A stretch of DNA of 64,000 nucleotides from Marinobacterium sp. xm-d-530 (GTDB lineage: Bacteria; Pseudomonadota; Gammaproteobacteria; Pseudomonadales; Balneatricaceae), in NCBI RefSeq assembly GCF_013283365.1, contig NZ_WBYM01000006.1, forward strand, positions 1 to 64,000, in the 5' to 3' direction. The notes below the pieces were generated by a model. That model saw only the letters and a list, made by a program, of their open reading frames with translations, was not told where the DNA came from and made no database searches. The position numbers were made by a program, and so were the translations under genes. Below are positions 18,007 through 28,560 of this stretch, piece by piece. Position 1 is the stretch's first letter. Every line of letters begins with the position of its first letter.

Positions 18007-18650
18007 AGATAGATCGAAAAGTCTATGGAAGAGGCTTGATTAGCCGCCTGAACACGGTTATCGACACCCAATCGACGCAGTATTTCAGAGACGTGCGTTT
18101 TAATTGTGCTCTCTGAAAGGTTTAACTCATCACCAATCTGTTTGTTTGAGCGCCCTTGGGCAAGCTGCTCTAACACCAAAAGCTGTTTTCGAGTCAGCGC
18201 CCTCAGCGTATCGTGAAGCTGATGACTACCATTCTGCTGAAGTGACGCTTGGCGCAACAGCTCTGCAGGCATGTAGAGATCACCCGCCAGTATTTTCTCT
18301 ATCGCCTTACCGAGGGCCTGCTTAGGCAGAGACTTGGGCACATAACCCACGGCTCCAAGTGCTAAAGCTTGCAGTACTAGTTGTTTATTCTCCTCTGCGG
18401 AGACAATGGCAACCGCAACATCGGGATGGTGAGATCGAATGTGTTGCAGTCCTGATAAACCTTGAACCCCAGGCATATTAAGATCCAATAGAACCAGGTC
18501 CGGCTGCTGCGCTTCAATGAGTTGATCAACCTCGCTGAATTGACCGCACTCGGCGACTTGCTCATCGGGGTAGAGGTCGATTAAAACATTAACGACCGCC
18601 TCTCTATATAGGGGGTGATCATCAACGACTAGGAACTGGTAAGAAGGCAT
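18003..18650 (-). CDS. LuxR/NarL-family response regulator
   Basis: A 215-residue two-domain regulator. The receiver has Asp10/Asp11, phosphoacceptor Asp56 (LLDLNMPG) and Lys106 (VPKS); a LuxR-type helix-turn-helix lies at about 150-205 (SNKQIGDELNLSESTIKTHV). It resembles the ErbR/EraR/AgmR type that controls alcohol and aldehyde oxidation in Pseudomonas. The convergent hybrid kinase and the nearby ExaC-type aldehyde dehydrogenase make that role plausible here, but it is inferred only from position and family. Confidence 0.88.
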   Translation of the reverse strand: MPSYQFLVVDDHPLYREAVVNVLIDLYPDEQVAECGQFSEVDQLIEAQQPDLVLLDLNMPGVQGLSGLQHIRSHHPDVAVAIVSAEENKQLVLQALALGAVGYVPKSLPKQALGKAIEKILAGDLYMPAELLRQASLQQNGSHQLHDTLRALTRKQLLVLEQLAQGRSNKQIGDELNLSESTIKTHVSEILRRLGVDNRVQAANQASSIDFSIYL

Positions 18651-18654
18651 AGGT

Positions 18655-19107
18655 TTAAGCGTCTCGAATCATGCCAATGTGAGCAATACCGCACTCATCG
18701 TAGACTTCACCATAGGATTGAAAACCAAAGCGCTGATAAAACGCCTCGACGGGTAGTTGTGCCGACAAGCGAATAGCGACACCCGGCGCGAGGGTCTCCA
18801 GTATATGAATCGCCTCTTCTGTTAGGGTGTTTGCAAACCCTTTTCCCCGTTCGACTTTGGGAACTAGGACCCTACCGATCGAGGATTCAGCATAGACTTG
18901 GTTGGGTAAGAATAGTCGTGCATAAGCAACCAGTTCACCGGCACTGTTTTCTAACCAGAGGTGCTGCGCAATCTGATCTTTATCATCCAGATCTTCACAT
19001 TGACAGCTCTGCTCTAAGAAAAAAACGTTCGAGCGGTGTTTCATGATCTTGTAAAGCTGATCAATCGATAGCTCGTCAAAAGTTTTGAGAAAACGTTTTG
19101 TGGTCAC
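18655..19107 (-). CDS. elaA: ElaA-like GNAT N-acetyltransferase
   Basis: A 150-residue GCN5-related acetyltransferase. ElaA-family signatures are visible: LYKIMKHRSNVFFLEQ near the N-terminus, the acetyl-CoA-binding region GRVLVPKVERGKGFANTL (about 80-97) and the C-terminal VYDECGIAHIGM. The substrate of ElaA proteins is not established. It lies 4 nt upstream of the LuxR regulator start on the same strand, so it is probably co-transcribed with it. Confidence 0.85.
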   Translation of the reverse strand: MTTKRFLKTFDELSIDQLYKIMKHRSNVFFLEQSCQCEDLDDKDQIAQHLWLENSAGELVAYARLFLPNQVYAESSIGRVLVPKVERGKGFANTLTEEAIHILETLAPGVAIRLSAQLPVEAFYQRFGFQSYGEVYDECGIAHIGMIRDA

Positions 19108-19176
19108 TGACTACTCCTTGAAAGTAGTTCGATTCTATCACTACTTTCCCGCACACCACATTGCTCTTTCAAAAAC

Positions 19177-19229
19177 GGTACTTTAGTACCAATTAAAAAG
19201 AGCCTTATGGCCGATAGGGGATCTTATCG
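19177..19229 (+). promoter_or_regulatory. Two inverted repeats upstream of the aldehyde dehydrogenase
   Basis: GGTAC-N4-GTACC (19177-19190) and CGATA-N8-TATCG (19212-19229) lie in the 191-bp gap between the acetyltransferase and the aldehyde dehydrogenase. They are candidate operators for the neighbouring LuxR-type regulator. This is inference; no consensus was matched. Confidence 0.3.
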
Positions 19230-19298
19230 AAACTCTTCATAGTGAGGTCAGGCTAATCAATAGCCCCTCGACTAAAAAAAACAAATGAGGATTCTTCG

Positions 19299-20819
19299 AT
19301 GATCTATGCAAATCCAGGCAGCGCAGGCGCTGTTGTCTCTTTCAAAGCAAAATACGGCAACTACATCGGCGGCCAATGGGTAGAACCAGTTAAAGGCCAA
19401 TACTTCACAAACCACACTCCTGTAAACGGTGAAGCGATTTGTGAAATCCCACGTTCGACTGAAGAGGATATCAACCTAGCGATTGATGCTGCTGAAGCAG
19501 CTAAAGATGCATGGGGCACAACCTCTGTTACAGAACGCTCTAACCTACTGTTAAAAATTGCTGACGTTATCGATGCAAACAGTGAAATGCTGGCGGTTGC
19601 TGAAACTTGGGACAACGGTAAAGCCGTTCGTGAAACCCTAGCAGCCGATATCCCACTCTCTTCTGACCACTTCCGTTACTTTGCCGGCTGTATTCGTGCA
19701 CAAGAGGGAAGCATTGGTGAAATTGATAATAAAACGGTTGCCTACCACTTCCACGAGCCACTGGGCGTGGTTGGACAGATTATCCCATGGAACTTCCCAC
19801 TACTGATGGCTGCCTGGAAACTGGCACCAGCTCTTGCCGCCGGTAACTGTGTGGTTCTTAAGCCTGCAGAGCAGACTCCTGCCTCAATTTTGGTTCTAAT
19901 GGAGCTGATTGGCGATCTTCTACCTGCGGGCGTACTTAATATTGTAAACGGCTTTGGTGAAGAGGCTGGGCAGGCACTGGCTAGCAGTAAACGCATTGCC
20001 AAGATTGCCTTCACAGGCTCTACGCCTGTTGGTTCGCACATCATGAAATGTGCAGCAGAAAACATTATTCCATCAACCACTGAGCTAGGCGGTAAATCAC
20101 CTAACATCTACTTCTCTGATGTCATGAATGCTGAGCCTGAATTTGTCAGCAAAGCCGTTGAGGGTGCGGTTCTAGCCTTCTTCAACCAGGGTGAAGTGTG
20201 TACCTGTCCATCACGTCTTCTTGTACAAGAAGATATTGCAGACGAGTTCCTTGCGATGGTGGTTGAACGCGCTAAACAGATCAAACGTGGTAACCCACTG
20301 GATACTGACACCATGGTGGGTGCTCAGGCATCACAAGAGCAGTTCGATCGCATTCTTAACTACCTACAGATCGGTCGTGATGAGGGTGCAGAGGTATTGA
20401 TGGGTGGTGACGTTCACGCAGTGGATGGCGATCTATCCAAAGGCTACTACATCCAACCAACTCTTCTTAAAGGCAGCAATGACATGCGCGTCTTCCAAGA
20501 GGAGATCTTTGGACCGGTTGTCTCAGTCTGTACCTTCAAAGACGAAGCGGAAGCACTGGCAATCGCTAACGATACCACTTTCGGTCTTGGTGCTGGTGTA
20601 TGGACACGCGATAGCAACGTTCAATACCGTATGGGTCGCGGCATTCAAGCCGGTCGTGTATGGATGAACTGTTACCACCTCTACCCTGCTCACGCAGCAT
20701 TTGGTGGATACAAGAAATCAGGTGTTGGCCGTGAAACGCACAAGATGATGCTGGATCACTACCAACAGACCAAGAACATGCTTATCAGTTACGACATTAA
20801 CCCACTGGGTTTCTTCTAA
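19299..20819 (+). CDS. exaC: NAD-dependent aldehyde dehydrogenase, ExaC/AldB type
   Basis: Oxidises acetaldehyde and related aldehydes to acids. The 506-residue product is collinear with E. coli AldB and Pseudomonas ExaC over the whole length: [20 protein letters not shown] in the cofactor-binding half, the catalytic Glu in TELGGKSPN (about 268) and the catalytic Cys in [11 protein letters not shown] (about 307), ending [19 protein letters not shown]. Shine-Dalgarno GAGGA precedes the ATG. It is closed by its own terminator. In Pseudomonas exaC belongs to the ethanol-oxidation regulon; a pyrroloquinoline-quinone alcohol dehydrogenase is not seen in this window. Confidence 0.92.
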   Translation: MIYANPGSAGAVVSFKAKYGNYIGGQWVEPVKGQYFTNHTPVNGEAICEIPRSTEEDINLAIDAAEAAKDAWGTTSVTERSNLLLKIADVIDANSEMLAVAETWDNGKAVRETLAADIPLSSDHFRYFAGCIRAQEGSIGEIDNKTVAYHFHEPLGVVGQIIPWNFPLLMAAWKLAPALAAGNCVVLKPAEQTPASILVLMELIGDLLPAGVLNIVNGFGEEAGQALASSKRIAKIAFTGSTPVGSHIMKCAAENIIPSTTELGGKSPNIYFSDVMNAEPEFVSKAVEGAVLAFFNQGEVCTCPSRLLVQEDIADEFLAMVVERAKQIKRGNPLDTDTMVGAQASQEQFDRILNYLQIGRDEGAEVLMGGDVHAVDGDLSKGYYIQPTLLKGSNDMRVFQEEIFGPVVSVCTFKDEAEALAIANDTTFGLGAGVWTRDSNVQYRMGRGIQAGRVWMNCYHLYPAHAAFGGYKKSGVGRETHKMMLDHYQQTKNMLISYDINPLGFF

Positions 20820-20835
20820 CGCTTCCAAAGTGCTT

Positions 20836-20857
20836 GCCCCCGCCAGGGGGCTTTTTT
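20836..20857 (+). terminator. Rho-independent terminator after the aldehyde dehydrogenase
   Basis: Stem GCCCCC/GGGGGC with loop GCCA (20836-20851) is followed by six T residues, 16 nt after the stop codon. Confidence 0.9.
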
Positions 20858-20861
20858 ATTC

Positions 20862-20965
20862 CCAGGATGGGATGTATCCAGCGGTTTCAGGGATGAAATA
20901 GAGCTGGGCATATCCAGGATGGGATGTATCCAGCGGTTTCACGGATGAAATGGAGCTGGGAATAC
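20862..20965. repeat. Tandem pair of 52-bp palindromic repeats
   Basis: Two copies, 20862-20913 and 20914-20965, lie directly head to tail and differ at only a few bases. Each unit holds nested inverted repeats: CCAG...CTGG at its ends, GGAT...ATCC in the left half and TTTCA...TGAAA in the right half, so each can fold into a branched or cruciform structure. They sit between the convergent terminators of the aldehyde dehydrogenase and purA genes, a usual place for REP-like dispersed elements. Two adjacent copies without spacers are not a CRISPR array. Confidence 0.8.
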
Positions 20966-20978
20966 CAGCTTTGCTGGC

Positions 20979-21008
20979 AAAAAAAAGCCGGCTTATTAAG
21001 CCGGCTTT
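20979..21008 (-). terminator. Rho-independent terminator after purA
   Basis: Minus-strand stem AAAGCCGGCTTA/TAAGCCGGCTTT is followed by a run of T (complement of 20979-20986), just after the purA stop codon. A small CCAGC/GCTGG hairpin lies beside it at 20965-20977. Confidence 0.9.
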
Positions 21009-21026
21009 CTAGTATCAAGCAACGAA

Positions 21027-23521
<2,495 letters not shown>

Positions 23522-23542
23522 TATAAAAAACTCCGATACTCT

Positions 23543-23737
23543 TTATTTAGAAAGTATGAGTAGTGCAGTGCCTATTAACATAGAGGCCAGGCCAAAAGCA
23601 CGAAGGGTCTTATCATTCACCATCGCCAGTTGACTCACCATAGAGCGCCAGCGGTGTGGATAGAGAAAAGGAATGATCCCTTCTATCACTAAAACCAAAC
23701 AAAATGCGAGCCAAAGCTCGTGCCAAAGTTCAGACAT
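23543..23737 (-). CDS. yjeT: YjeT-like (DUF2065) small inner-membrane protein
   Basis: A 64-residue protein with two predicted transmembrane helices (about 5-24 and 43-62) and the DUF2065 pattern LVIEGIIPFLYPHRWR. E. coli yjeT also lies downstream of hflC and near purA. A GTG at 23773 would add 12 residues but lies inside the terminator hairpin at 23758-23780; the ATG at 23737 gives the family length. Function unknown. Confidence 0.85.
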   Translation of the reverse strand: MSELWHELWLAFCLVLVIEGIIPFLYPHRWRSMVSQLAMVNDKTLRAFGLASMLIGTALLILSK

Positions 23738-23757
23738 CTTAAGTACTGCTAAATCAC

Positions 23758-23780
23758 AAAAAAACCGGGGCACGCCCGGT
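23758..23780 (-). terminator. Second terminator hairpin before yjeT-hisZ-purA
   Basis: Minus-strand stem ACCGGG/CCCGGT followed by seven U residues. Its U-run ends 20 nt before the yjeT start codon, so it lies in the presumed leader of yjeT-hisZ-purA and could act as a terminator or an attenuator. Confidence 0.75.
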
Positions 23781-23800
23781 TGATCAATTTTAACACGAAA

Positions 23801-23826
23801 ACGGGTGCCAATGGCACCCGCTTTTT
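23801..23826 (-). terminator. Rho-independent terminator after hflC
   Basis: Minus-strand stem CGGGTGCCA/TGGCACCCG (23802-23820) followed by TTTTC, 15 nt after the hflC stop codon. With the hairpin at 23758-23780 it makes a tandem pair. Confidence 0.75.
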
Positions 23827-23840
23827 AACACGACCTTGGT

Positions 23841-24722
23841 TTAGTTGGTCGCGTTTGGAGATGCGTTCTGCAGGTAACGGAAGAACTCACTATCCGGCTT
23901 CAGCAGCAGTACATCAGATCCATTATTGAATGACTCTTTGTAGGCAAGAAGACTGCGGTAGAAAGAGTAGAATTCACTGTCCTTGTTAAATGCTTCTGCA
24001 TAAATACGTGCCGCTTCTGCATCACCCTCACCTCGAGTCACCTCCGACTCACGATAAGCGTTCGCTAGGATAACGGTGCTCTGACGGTCAGCATCTGCAC
24101 GGATACCTTCTGCAAGCTCTTGACCACGTGAACGAAGCTCACGTGCCAGACGCTCACGCTCTGTGCGCATACGTTGGTAGACCGAGTTTGACACTTCAGA
24201 CGGTAGATCGATTCGTTTAACACGAACATCAATCACGCTTAAGCCTAGCTCTTTTTCACTCAGCTCTGTCAGTGATGAAACGACGGTATCCATCACCTCT
24301 TCACGCTCACCAGAGACAACCTCAGTTAGGGTACGAGTACCAAACTGGTTACGCAGACTGGTCTCAATACGCGTCGACAAAAGATCTGCCGCACGGAACG
24401 AGTCACCAGAGGTTGCGGTGTAGTACTTCTCTACATCCGAGATAATCCACTTAACGTAAGAGTCTACCACTAGACGTTTTTTCTCTAGGGTAAGGAACGA
24501 CTGTGGGCGAGTATCCAAGGTTTGAACACGAGCATCGAACTTACGAACGGTGTTCACAAATGGAATTTTAAAGTGCAAACCGGGTTTTAGATCGCTTTCG
24601 ACCACTTCACCAAACTGCAGCTTCACGCCACGCTCGGTCTCTTTAACGATGTAGACCGAGTTACTAACAATCAACAACACCAATACGGCAAGTACCGATG
24701 TAAACATCGAAGTCGGTTTCAT
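23841..24722 (-). CDS. hflC: HflC, modulator of the FtsH protease
   Basis: SPFH/band 7 membrane protein that forms, with HflK, a large periplasm-facing cage around FtsH. The 293-residue product has an N-terminal signal anchor (about 7-25) and a band-7 domain followed by a long helix (ERLARELRSRGQELAEGIRA). It starts 1 nt after the hflK stop codon and is the last gene of the hfq-side operon. Confidence 0.95.
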   Translation of the reverse strand: MKPTSMFTSVLAVLVLLIVSNSVYIVKETERGVKLQFGEVVESDLKPGLHFKIPFVNTVRKFDARVQTLDTRPQSFLTLEKKRLVVDSYVKWIISDVEKYYTATSGDSFRAADLLSTRIETSLRNQFGTRTLTEVVSGEREEVMDTVVSSLTELSEKELGLSVIDVRVKRIDLPSEVSNSVYQRMRTERERLARELRSRGQELAEGIRADADRQSTVILANAYRESEVTRGEGDAEAARIYAEAFNKDSEFYSFYRSLLAYKESFNNGSDVLLLKPDSEFFRYLQNASPNATN

Positions 24723-24723
24723 A

Positions 24724-25926
24724 TTAACGACCCTCCCGTAGTGTACTAGTGCTTGAGCTGCCGATGCGGTTAATCACCTGCTGCGTTAACTCACGCATGC
24801 TGGAGTCATCTAAACGCACAGAGCGTGGCGTGTTAGCAATGGTATCTGCTTGGCGCTTCATCAATTGATCCAGCGGTAGGTACATCATGTTATTACCACC
24901 ATCGACATCCACCATCACCTTAGGCGTTTTGCCCAACACCTCTTGCATCATATCGATGTAGAGACGTTCACGGGTGACACCAGGAGCCATCTGATATGCT
25001 TGCAGAAGTGATGTGAAACGATCAGCTTCACCGCTTGCTCGAGCAACGACTTCCTCTTTGTAAGCATTCGCTTCTTCGATCACACGCTGAGCGGTACCAC
25101 GAGCTTCAGGAACAATACCGTTAGCGTAGGTTTCCGCCTCGTTTTTAACACGTTGCTCATCCTCACGCGCTTTGATCACGTCATCAAACGCATCTTGAAC
25201 CTGCTGTGGTGCGGTTGCGTTTTTGATATTGACACGTGAAAGAGCAAGACCTGTGCCGTAACTGTCCATGTAGCTTTGTAAGCGTGACTGAACCTGTGTC
25301 GCGAGAATCTCACGACCTTCGGTCAAGATGCCGTCAAGGTTAGTCGAACCAACCGTATGGCGAAGTGATGATTCAGATGCATGTGACAGACTGGTTTCAG
25401 GGTCACGAACATTGAGAACAAATGCACGTGGATCACTGATCACATACTGCACCGTCATCTCAACATTTACGATATTCTCATCACGAGTCAGCATCAAAGA
25501 GCCGTGGTCGTGGGTACGAACTCGAGTCACATTCACCTTAGTGACTTCATCCAGTAGTGGCGGGTTCCACTGCAGACCTGGCTGTACAGTTTCATGGTAC
25601 TTACCAAGGCGCAGAACAACACCACGTTCCTGTTGATCGACTGTGTAGAAACCAAAGCCAGCCCAAGCAACCACTACAACCAGAGCAATGATGCCGAAAA
25701 AACCTGCACCAGGTCCTTTAACATCACCACCATTAGAACCACCAGAACCCCCAGAGCGTTTACCGCCAAAGATAGAGTTCAAGCGTTCTTGCAGCTTCTG
25801 CAACGCTTCATCTAGATCGGGTGGTCCCTGTTCAGGGCCGCCTGATCCACCACGGCGGCCATTATTGCCACCTGAGTTCCATGGATCCTGGTTGTCTTTA
25901 CGACCACCGGGCTCATTCCAAGCCAT
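24724..25926 (-). CDS. hflK: HflK, modulator of the FtsH protease
   Basis: Partner of HflC. The 400-residue product has a Gly/Pro-rich cytoplasmic N-terminus (about 1-70), a transmembrane helix (about 77-97), a band-7/SPFH domain (TVDQQERGVVLRLGKY) and a long helical C-terminal part. The glycine-rich start (EPGGRKDNQDPWNSGG) is typical of HflK. The hflX-hflK-hflC order is conserved. Confidence 0.95.
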   Translation of the reverse strand: MAWNEPGGRKDNQDPWNSGGNNGRRGGSGGPEQGPPDLDEALQKLQERLNSIFGGKRSGGSGGSNGGDVKGPGAGFFGIIALVVVVAWAGFGFYTVDQQERGVVLRLGKYHETVQPGLQWNPPLLDEVTKVNVTRVRTHDHGSLMLTRDENIVNVEMTVQYVISDPRAFVLNVRDPETSLSHASESSLRHTVGSTNLDGILTEGREILATQVQSRLQSYMDSYGTGLALSRVNIKNATAPQQVQDAFDDVIKAREDEQRVKNEAETYANGIVPEARGTAQRVIEEANAYKEEVVARASGEADRFTSLLQAYQMAPGVTRERLYIDMMQEVLGKTPKVMVDVDGGNNMMYLPLDQLMKRQADTIANTPRSVRLDDSSMRELTQQVINRIGSSSTSTLREGR

Positions 25927-25970
25927 AGTATTGCTCCATTACTTTAAAAATCTAAAACAAGCTAAACTTG

Positions 25971-27275
25971 TTACCACTGCTCTTCTTCAGCCGGTAGATA
26001 ACGCTCATGCGGAATATCTAAACGGCTTAAAATCTTTCTCAGCTCCTTCTCTTGGAGCCTTACCTCTAACCTAATACGACCGTCATCGGTAAACTGTTCA
26101 TCGACCACCGCGTTTTGTGCAAAGAGCATGGCTCTGAACTGCCCCTGGTTATGATCAAGCTCCACAATTTCGTGGAACATATCATTGGCCAGACGCTCGC
26201 GCAGTGCTTGAACAAGAAGATCAGTACCTACACCGGTTCTAGCCGATAACCAAACCCTAACAGGCACGCCTTGATCATCTCGATCGATACGAGGCTCTAC
26301 ACCCTCGAGTCCATCAATTTTATTGTAGACCTCCAGTGTAGGAACTTCATCCGCCCCTATCTCGTGTAACACATTATTAACTTGTGCAATGTGCTCACGA
26401 CGCTCTTCATCCACCGCATCAATGACATGAAGAAGCAGTGTAGCTTCAACCGTCTCTTGAAGGGTCGCACGAAAGGACTCTACTAGTTTATGGGGGAGGT
26501 CTCGGATAAATCCAACCGTGTCAGCCAAAATAACTGAACCAATATCACTTAGCTCTAACTTTCTTAGGGTTGGATCGAGTGTCGCAAACAGCTGGTCGGC
26601 TGCATAGACGTCCGCTTCGGTAATTCGATTAAACAGTGTCGATTTACCTGCGTTGGTGTAACCAACCAAAGAGAGCGTCGGAATCTCTGCACGGGCACGT
26701 GCTCTACGGCCCTGTTCTCGCTGCTTACGAACCTTCTCTAGGCGACCGGTAATCGCTTTAATTCTGGCGCGCAGTAGACGTCGGTCGGTTTCAAGCTGGG
26801 TTTCACCAGGGCCACGCAGACCGATACCACCCTTTTGACGCTCAAGGTGGGTCCAACCTCTGATTAGGCGAGTCGACATATGTTCAAGCTGAGCCAACTC
26901 AACCTGCAGCTTCCCCTCATGGGTTCGAGCGCGTTGTGCGAAAATATCAAGAATCAGGCCTGTACGATCAAGTACTCGACACTCAATTTCACGTTCGATA
27001 TTTCGTTCTTGGCCGGGGGTTAGAGAATGATCAAAGATAACCAGTTTGGCATCATGCAGGCGCACGAGCTCTGCAAGCTCTTCAACCTTACCTTTGCCTA
27101 AAAAGAATTTTGAACTGGGTTCGGAGCGAGTCCCGAAGAGATACTCAACGGGATCAGCACCGGCAGAGAGAGCCAGCTCTTCTAGCTCTCTAGGATTGTC
27201 ATTCGCATTAGGTCCAGGGAAATCAATGTGGACGAGAATCGCTGTCTCGCCCGATTCGGGACGATCGAAAAACAA
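25971..27275 (-). CDS. hflX: Ribosome-rescue GTPase HflX
   Basis: GTPase that splits stalled 70S ribosomes. The 434-residue product has the HflX N-terminal domain (GTRSEPSSKFFLGKGKVEEL), a Gly-rich/long helical linker (GGIGLRGPGETQLETDRR) and a G domain with GYTNAGKSTLFN, DTVGF and NKID. It follows hfq by 9 nt. Confidence 0.96.
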   Translation of the reverse strand: MFFDRPESGETAILVHIDFPGPNANDNPRELEELALSAGADPVEYLFGTRSEPSSKFFLGKGKVEELAELVRLHDAKLVIFDHSLTPGQERNIEREIECRVLDRTGLILDIFAQRARTHEGKLQVELAQLEHMSTRLIRGWTHLERQKGGIGLRGPGETQLETDRRLLRARIKAITGRLEKVRKQREQGRRARARAEIPTLSLVGYTNAGKSTLFNRITEADVYAADQLFATLDPTLRKLELSDIGSVILADTVGFIRDLPHKLVESFRATLQETVEATLLLHVIDAVDEERREHIAQVNNVLHEIGADEVPTLEVYNKIDGLEGVEPRIDRDDQGVPVRVWLSARTGVGTDLLVQALRERLANDMFHEIVELDHNQGQFRAMLFAQNAVVDEQFTDDGRIRLEVRLQEKELRKILSRLDIPHERYLPAEEEQW

Positions 27276-27284
27276 TTAGAAACC

Positions 27285-27524
27285 TCAGTCAGCTGGCTTT
27301 TCGTCAACCTGAGGTAGTTTTACAGGACGAGATGGAACCACTGTAGAAACAGCGTGCTTGTAGACCATCTGGCTAACGGTGTTTTTAAGCAGAATGACAA
27401 ATTGATCGAAAGACTCAATTTGGCCTTGTAGCTTGATGCCGTTCACTAGGAAGATTGATACTGGAACGCGCTCTTTGCGCAGAACGTTCAAGTAAGGGTC
27501 TTGTAGGGTTTGCCCTTTTGACAT
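27285..27524 (-). CDS. hfq: RNA chaperone Hfq
   Basis: Sm-like hexamer that pairs small RNAs with mRNAs. The 79-residue product begins [20 protein letters not shown], has the Sm1 and Sm2 motifs ([26 protein letters not shown]) and a short C-terminal tail. Two ATGs stand 6 nt apart (27530 and 27524); the second has an AAGGTG Shine-Dalgarno at good distance and matches the family start. It lies between miaA and hflX as in E. coli. Confidence 0.98.
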   Translation of the reverse strand: MSKGQTLQDPYLNVLRKERVPVSIFLVNGIKLQGQIESFDQFVILLKNTVSQMVYKHAVSTVVPSRPVKLPQVDEKPAD

Positions 27525-27636
27525 AGTCATCACCTTTAGAGTAATCGTTATTAAGAATCTACAACCGCCGCCCAACATTTCAGGCTCGAGACAATCCTCG
27601 ATACAGCCATTACGTAGAGATAAAATGATATTAGAT

Positions 27637-28560
27637 TCATGGAATCAATGCCAAAGTTTTCTTAAAAAGATTTTCACCAAAGGGATCAATCACCTCTGCA
27701 CCCTGCCAGCTGCGCAACCATGTCATCTGACGTTTAGCTAGCTGACGTGTCGCTACCACTCCTTTATGGTGCATCTCTTGCCAATCCAATTCACCCTCCA
27801 AATACTGCCACATTTGGCGATAACCAACACAACGCATTGAAGGCAGATTCAGATTCAGATCCCCACGCTGACGAAGCCTAACCACTTCCGCCTCAAAGCC
27901 TTGCTCCAACATCAGATTGAAACGCAGCTCAATACGCTGATGCAGTTGAGCGCGATCTTCTGGCATTAACGCGACGGGAATGAGGTTCCACGGCAACTCT
28001 AGGGCTTTCTGTTCCTGCCAGTGGCTCTCAATACTTCGGCCTGTCATCAGAAAGACTTCCAATGCACGCTGGATTCGCTGTTGATCGTTGGGCCCCAAAC
28101 GCTCACCCGAAGCCGGATCTAACTGAGCTAAGCGAGCGTGAACGGCCGGCCAACCCTCCTGCTCAGCCTGAGCCTCAATCTCCGCTCTGATCTCTGCATT
28201 GGCTTCGGGGAGTTTTGCCAACCCTTCTGCCAACGCCTTAAAGTAGAGAATGCTCCCCCCCACAAGAACAGGCAACTTGCCCTGCGCGTGTGCTTGATCG
28301 ATTAATTGACGTGCATCCTCAGCAAAGTCTGAGGCTGAATAGACCTCTGTTGCATCTAAAATATCCACCAACGCATGCGGGTACTTTTCCAATGTCTCGC
28401 GATCAGGTTTGGCCGTACCAATATCCATCTCTCGGTATATAAGAGCACTATCAACACTGATAATCTCAACGTCCATATGATCAAACAGATTAAGGGCAAG
28501 GTCCGTTTTGCCTGAGGCTGTTGGCCCCATCAAAAAGAGTACTGGCAACTTTTCGGCCAC
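27637..28560 (-). CDS. miaA: tRNA dimethylallyltransferase MiaA
   Basis: Adds the isopentenyl group to A37 of tRNAs reading codons that start with U. The 307-residue product has the P-loop [11 protein letters not shown] (residues 12-22), [16 protein letters not shown] and the C-terminal [12 protein letters not shown]. Its start overlaps the mutL stop by one base. Confidence 0.96.
   Translation of the reverse strand: MAEKLPVLFLMGPTASGKTDLALNLFDHMDVEIISVDSALIYREMDIGTAKPDRETLEKYPHALVDILDATEVYSASDFAEDARQLIDQAHAQGKLPVLVGGSILYFKALAEGLAKLPEANAEIRAEIEAQAEQEGWPAVHARLAQLDPASGERLGPNDQQRIQRALEVFLMTGRSIESHWQEQKALELPWNLIPVALMPEDRAQLHQRIELRFNLMLEQGFEAEVVRLRQRGDLNLNLPSMRCVGYRQMWQYLEGELDWQEMHHKGVVATRQLAKRQMTWLRSWQGAEVIDPFGENLFKKTLALIP

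Noticed and set aside
20862-20965. CRISPR array
   Set aside because: Only two copies, directly adjacent with no spacer between them, and no cas genes nearby.
25730-25925. Low-complexity GC-rich repeat
   Set aside because: This is the Gly-rich N-terminal coding part of hflK and not a separate repeat element.
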